Assembly: GCF_900996225.1 (NCBI RefSeq)
Contig: NZ_CAAJGL010000055.1
Span: 62,001 to 126,000, forward strand
From: Paraburkholderia sp. BCC1884
GTDB taxonomy: Bacteria; Pseudomonadota; Gammaproteobacteria; Burkholderiales; Burkholderiaceae
DNA: 64,000 nt
Reading direction: 5' to 3'
Both the position numbers and the translations under genes were made by a program. This document shows, one piece after another, positions 61,890-64,000 of the stretch (the first letter of the stretch is position 1; each line of letters begins with the position of its first letter). The notes beneath the pieces are model-generated. The model was given only the letters and a program-made list of their open reading frames with translations. It was not told the origin of the DNA and searched no databases.

Positions 61890-63251
61890 TCAGACCCGGA
61901 CCGGCGCGCCCGCTTGCGCGTCGTGTGCGCGCCAGCCAGAAACCGTCACGCACAGGCCCGGCCGGCCCTCGTTGTTGTGCAGCGACAACTCGACCTGATG
62001 CCGCTCCGCAATGCGCGCCACGATCGCGAGCCCGAGCCCGCTGCCCTCGCCCTGCGCTTCCTCGCCGCGATAAAAACGGTCGAAGACCCGCGTGAGTTCG
62101 GCCGGCGGAATGCCCGAGCCGCTATCCACCACGTCGAACCCGACTCGCTCGCCGGCGCGCTTCAGGATCACGTCGACCCGGCCACCCGGCGGCGTATGAC
62201 GAATCGCGTTGTTGATCAGATTGCCCAGCAGCACGCTCAGGCTATGGGGCTCGGCCAACACCGAATACGCGTCCGCGGCGGAGCGCGCGCCGTCGCATTC
62301 GAGGCCGAGGTCGATCTCCCGCGTCTCGGCGAGCAACGACAGGTCGCCCACCGCCTGTTCACCGATGCGGCGCAAACTGACCGGCAGCATCGAGGCGAAC
62401 GGGTGCGCGTCTTCACGCGCCAGCGCGAGCAATTGCTGCACGAGGTGGATGATCCGGTTCACGCGACCTTCGACGCGCTCGAGCGTCTGGCCCTCGCCCT
62501 TCAACGAACCGTCGCGCGAGGCCGCCTGCAATTGCAGCTTGAGCGCGGCCAGCGGCGAGCGCAGCTCGTGTGCGGCATCGGCGATGAACGTGCGTTGTGC
62601 TTGCGATGCCGTGTGAAGTCGCTGCAGCAGATCGTTGAGCGCCTGCACCAGCGGTTTGATCTCGACCGGCACGGGGCCGTCCAGACGCAGCGGCTCCAGC
62701 GAATCCATCGAACGGGTGGCAAGCGCACGCGACAGGCCGCCGATCGGCGCAAGTCCGCGAGCGACCACCAGCAGAACCAGCAAGATCGTCACCGGCAGCA
62801 GGACCGCAAGCGGCCACAACGTGTGCAGCGCGAGGCGCAACGCGAGGTCTTCGCGCACGGAAACGGGTTGCGCCACCTGAACGTAACGGTCCTTCTGCTG
62901 AACCCCGAAGGCACGCCAGTGATAGTCGCCCCGTTTCACCGTGCTGAAGCCCGCGGGCAAGCGCTCGAACACCGGCGCCCGCATGGAGTGATAGACCGGC
63001 TGCTGGCCGCCCGCATCCCAGATGCCGATGACGACCCGGTCGTCGGCCAGATCGCCCAGATCGGGGTCGCGATGCTCGCTGCCGCCCGTCAGGTTCGACG
63101 GCAACGACAGCGCGATGGTGCGCAACTCGTAGTCGAACAGCTCGCTCGCCTCACCGCGCGCCGTGTGAAAGATCGCATAGCCCGCCACGCCCGAGGCCGC
63201 TGCCATGCCGAAGATCAGCCAGCCCAGCAGCCAGCGGCGGATCGACGTCAT
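61890..63251 (-). CDS. Two-component sensor histidine kinase (QseC/TctE-like)
   Basis: 453 aa from ATG 63249-63251, which overlaps the response regulator stop (ATGA); a GTG at 63257 is an alternative. Two transmembrane helices (residues 8-27 and about 160-180) enclose a periplasmic sensor of about 130 aa. Then a HAMP-like linker, HisKA FIADAAHELRSPLAALKLQL with the phosphorylated His, N box LGNLINNAIRHTPPGG, G1 VVDSGSGIPP and G2 GEGSGLGLAIVARI. It phosphorylates the preceding regulator. The signal is unknown. Confidence 0.93.
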   Translation of the reverse strand: MTSIRRWLLGWLIFGMAAASGVAGYAIFHTARGEASELFDYELRTIALSLPSNLTGGSEHRDPDLGDLADDRVVIGIWDAGGQQPVYHSMRAPVFERLPAGFSTVKRGDYHWRAFGVQQKDRYVQVAQPVSVREDLALRLALHTLWPLAVLLPVTILLVLLVVARGLAPIGGLSRALATRSMDSLEPLRLDGPVPVEIKPLVQALNDLLQRLHTASQAQRTFIADAAHELRSPLAALKLQLQAASRDGSLKGEGQTLERVEGRVNRIIHLVQQLLALAREDAHPFASMLPVSLRRIGEQAVGDLSLLAETREIDLGLECDGARSAADAYSVLAEPHSLSVLLGNLINNAIRHTPPGGRVDVILKRAGERVGFDVVDSGSGIPPAELTRVFDRFYRGEEAQGEGSGLGLAIVARIAERHQVELSLHNNEGRPGLCVTVSGWRAHDAQAGAPVRV

Positions 63252-63910
63252 CCGCACCTCTTCAGACGGTAGCCGACTCCACGTACTGTCACCACCTGGT
63301 CCGCGCCGATCTTGCGCCGCAAGCTATGCACGTGCACTTCGATGGTATTGCTGCCCACTTCCTCACCCCAGCCGTACAGCTTCTCTTCCAGCACGGACTT
63401 GGTGAACACGCGCGTGGGTTCTTCGATCAACGCCTGCAGCAGGGCGAACTCGCGCGGCACCAGCGACAGCAGCTCGCCGGACCTGGTGACTTCGTGCGCC
63501 GCCGGGTCGAGCGTGAGTTCGCCGTGCGCATAGATGGGCTGCTTCTGGCCGGTGCGCCGACGCAGCAATGCCCGCGCGCGCGCGGCCAGTTCATCGAGGT
63601 CGAAGGGTTTGATCAGGTAGTCGTCCGCGCCCGCGTCGAGACCGCGAATCCGGTCCTCCACCGCGTCGCGCGCAGTGAGGATGATGACGGGCGCGGCGCC
63701 GCCGCTCTTGCGGTAAGCGCTGAGCACGTCGATCCCGTCTTTTTTCGGCAAGCCGAGATCGAGCAGCACGAGGTCGTACACGCCATTGCCGAGCGACAAC
63801 TCCGCCGCGCGGCCGTCTTCTGCCCAGTCGATTGCATAGCCGACCCGGCGCATCGCGCCCAGCACGGTCTCGGCAATCATCTCGTCGTCTTCGACCAGTA
63901 GCAGACGCAT
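63248..63910 (-). CDS. OmpR-family response regulator (QseB/TctD-like)
   Basis: 220 aa. Receiver domain 1-115: MRLLLVEDDEMIAETVLGAM with the acidic pair, phospho-acceptor Asp51 in YDLVLLDLGLPKKDG, T79-type position in PVIILTARDAVEDRI, and the Lys in DDYLIKPFDLDELAARA. The winged-helix DNA-binding domain at about 125-218 ends SNTIEVHVHSLRRKIGADQV, VTVRGVGYRLKRCG. Translationally coupled with the kinase gene. Its promoter is in 63911-64000, where the sequence reaches the window edge. Confidence 0.94.
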   Translation of the reverse strand: MRLLLVEDDEMIAETVLGAMRRVGYAIDWAEDGRAAELSLGNGVYDLVLLDLGLPKKDGIDVLSAYRKSGGAAPVIILTARDAVEDRIRGLDAGADDYLIKPFDLDELAARARALLRRRTGQKQPIYAHGELTLDPAAHEVTRSGELLSLVPREFALLQALIEEPTRVFTKSVLEEKLYGWGEEVGSNTIEVHVHSLRRKIGADQVVTVRGVGYRLKRCG

Positions 63911-64000
63911 GGCTTCTCCTTAGTCCGGTTTTTGCCCGCAACGGGTTGTGCGCATTGTCCCGTCCGCTAGCTTAACGCTTCCTTATGGCTCGCCAATGCG

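Noticed and set aside
1-64000. tRNA or rRNA genes, insertion sequences, integrases, CRISPR arrays, phage genes
   Set aside because: None seen on either strand by eye; no transposase or integrase motifs and no regularly spaced repeats of CRISPR type.

Overview
The window looks like a chromosomal segment of a Burkholderia-group betaproteobacterium, most likely Paraburkholderia. This is inferred from the high GC with strong G/C at third codon positions, the gene families present, and closely packed operons with ATGA/GTGA overlaps. I see no rRNA, tRNA, insertion sequence, prophage or CRISPR array.

Layout, left to right. (1) 1-7593, minus strand: poxB (pyruvate:quinone dehydrogenase), followed after 13 bp by a ytcA/mdtN/mdtO/mdtP-like tripartite efflux operon and an MscS-type channel cut by the left edge. 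(2) 7594-10528: a decayed stretch with a LacI-type repressor remnant beside a 16-bp palindrome, then a winged-helix/AAA regulator interrupted by an in-frame TAG, then a DoxX protein. (3) 10594-16210: an AllA-like ureidoglycolate lyase, a class I fructose-bisphosphate aldolase, a low-affinity iron permease-like protein, and a DUF1488 - Hsp20 - Lon operon. (4) 16467-37016: an exopolysaccharide locus. A nine-gene minus-strand operon runs manC, wcaJ-like, wzc-like, GT, GT, polymerase/ligase, GT, flippase, giant NHL-repeat exported protein. It is flanked by two acyltransferase-3 genes on one side and, divergently, by a putative 2OG-Fe(II) oxygenase and a WcaI-like glycosyltransferase on the other. 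No wza-type outer-membrane exporter and no cognate tyrosine phosphatase is present here. (5) 37596-42903: a translationally coupled DUF2760 - Hsp70 - Hsp70 operon, a non-canonical chaperone set. (6) 42998-48388: SDR/LysR divergent pair, a GAF-GGDEF diguanylate cyclase, a cytosine-deaminase-like amidohydrolase and a LysR regulator. (7) 48491-51533: 2-aminoethylphosphonate degradation (phnW, phnX) with a divergent LysR regulator. (8) 51613-57251: an SDR, then an operon of MFS transporter, M20 amidohydrolase and acetylpolyamine amidohydrolase-like deacetylase with a divergent LysR gene. (9) 57258-59434: a 29-codon membrane ORF with a perfect Shine-Dalgarno, then a copper-type operon (Met-rich DUF2946, outer-membrane-like protein, CopC). 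(10) 59631-63910: a membrane-anchored TAXI-type binding protein, a ProQ/FinO RNA chaperone with repetitive tails, and a TctD/QseB-like response regulator with its histidine kinase.

The observations I rate highest are the twin-Hsp70/DUF2760 operon, the oxygenase-like gene attached to the polysaccharide locus, the 1186-residue NHL/EF-hand exported protein coupled to the flippase, the 29-residue membrane ORF, and the nonsense codon in the AAA regulator. Gene identities rest on motif recognition by eye; no database search was run.
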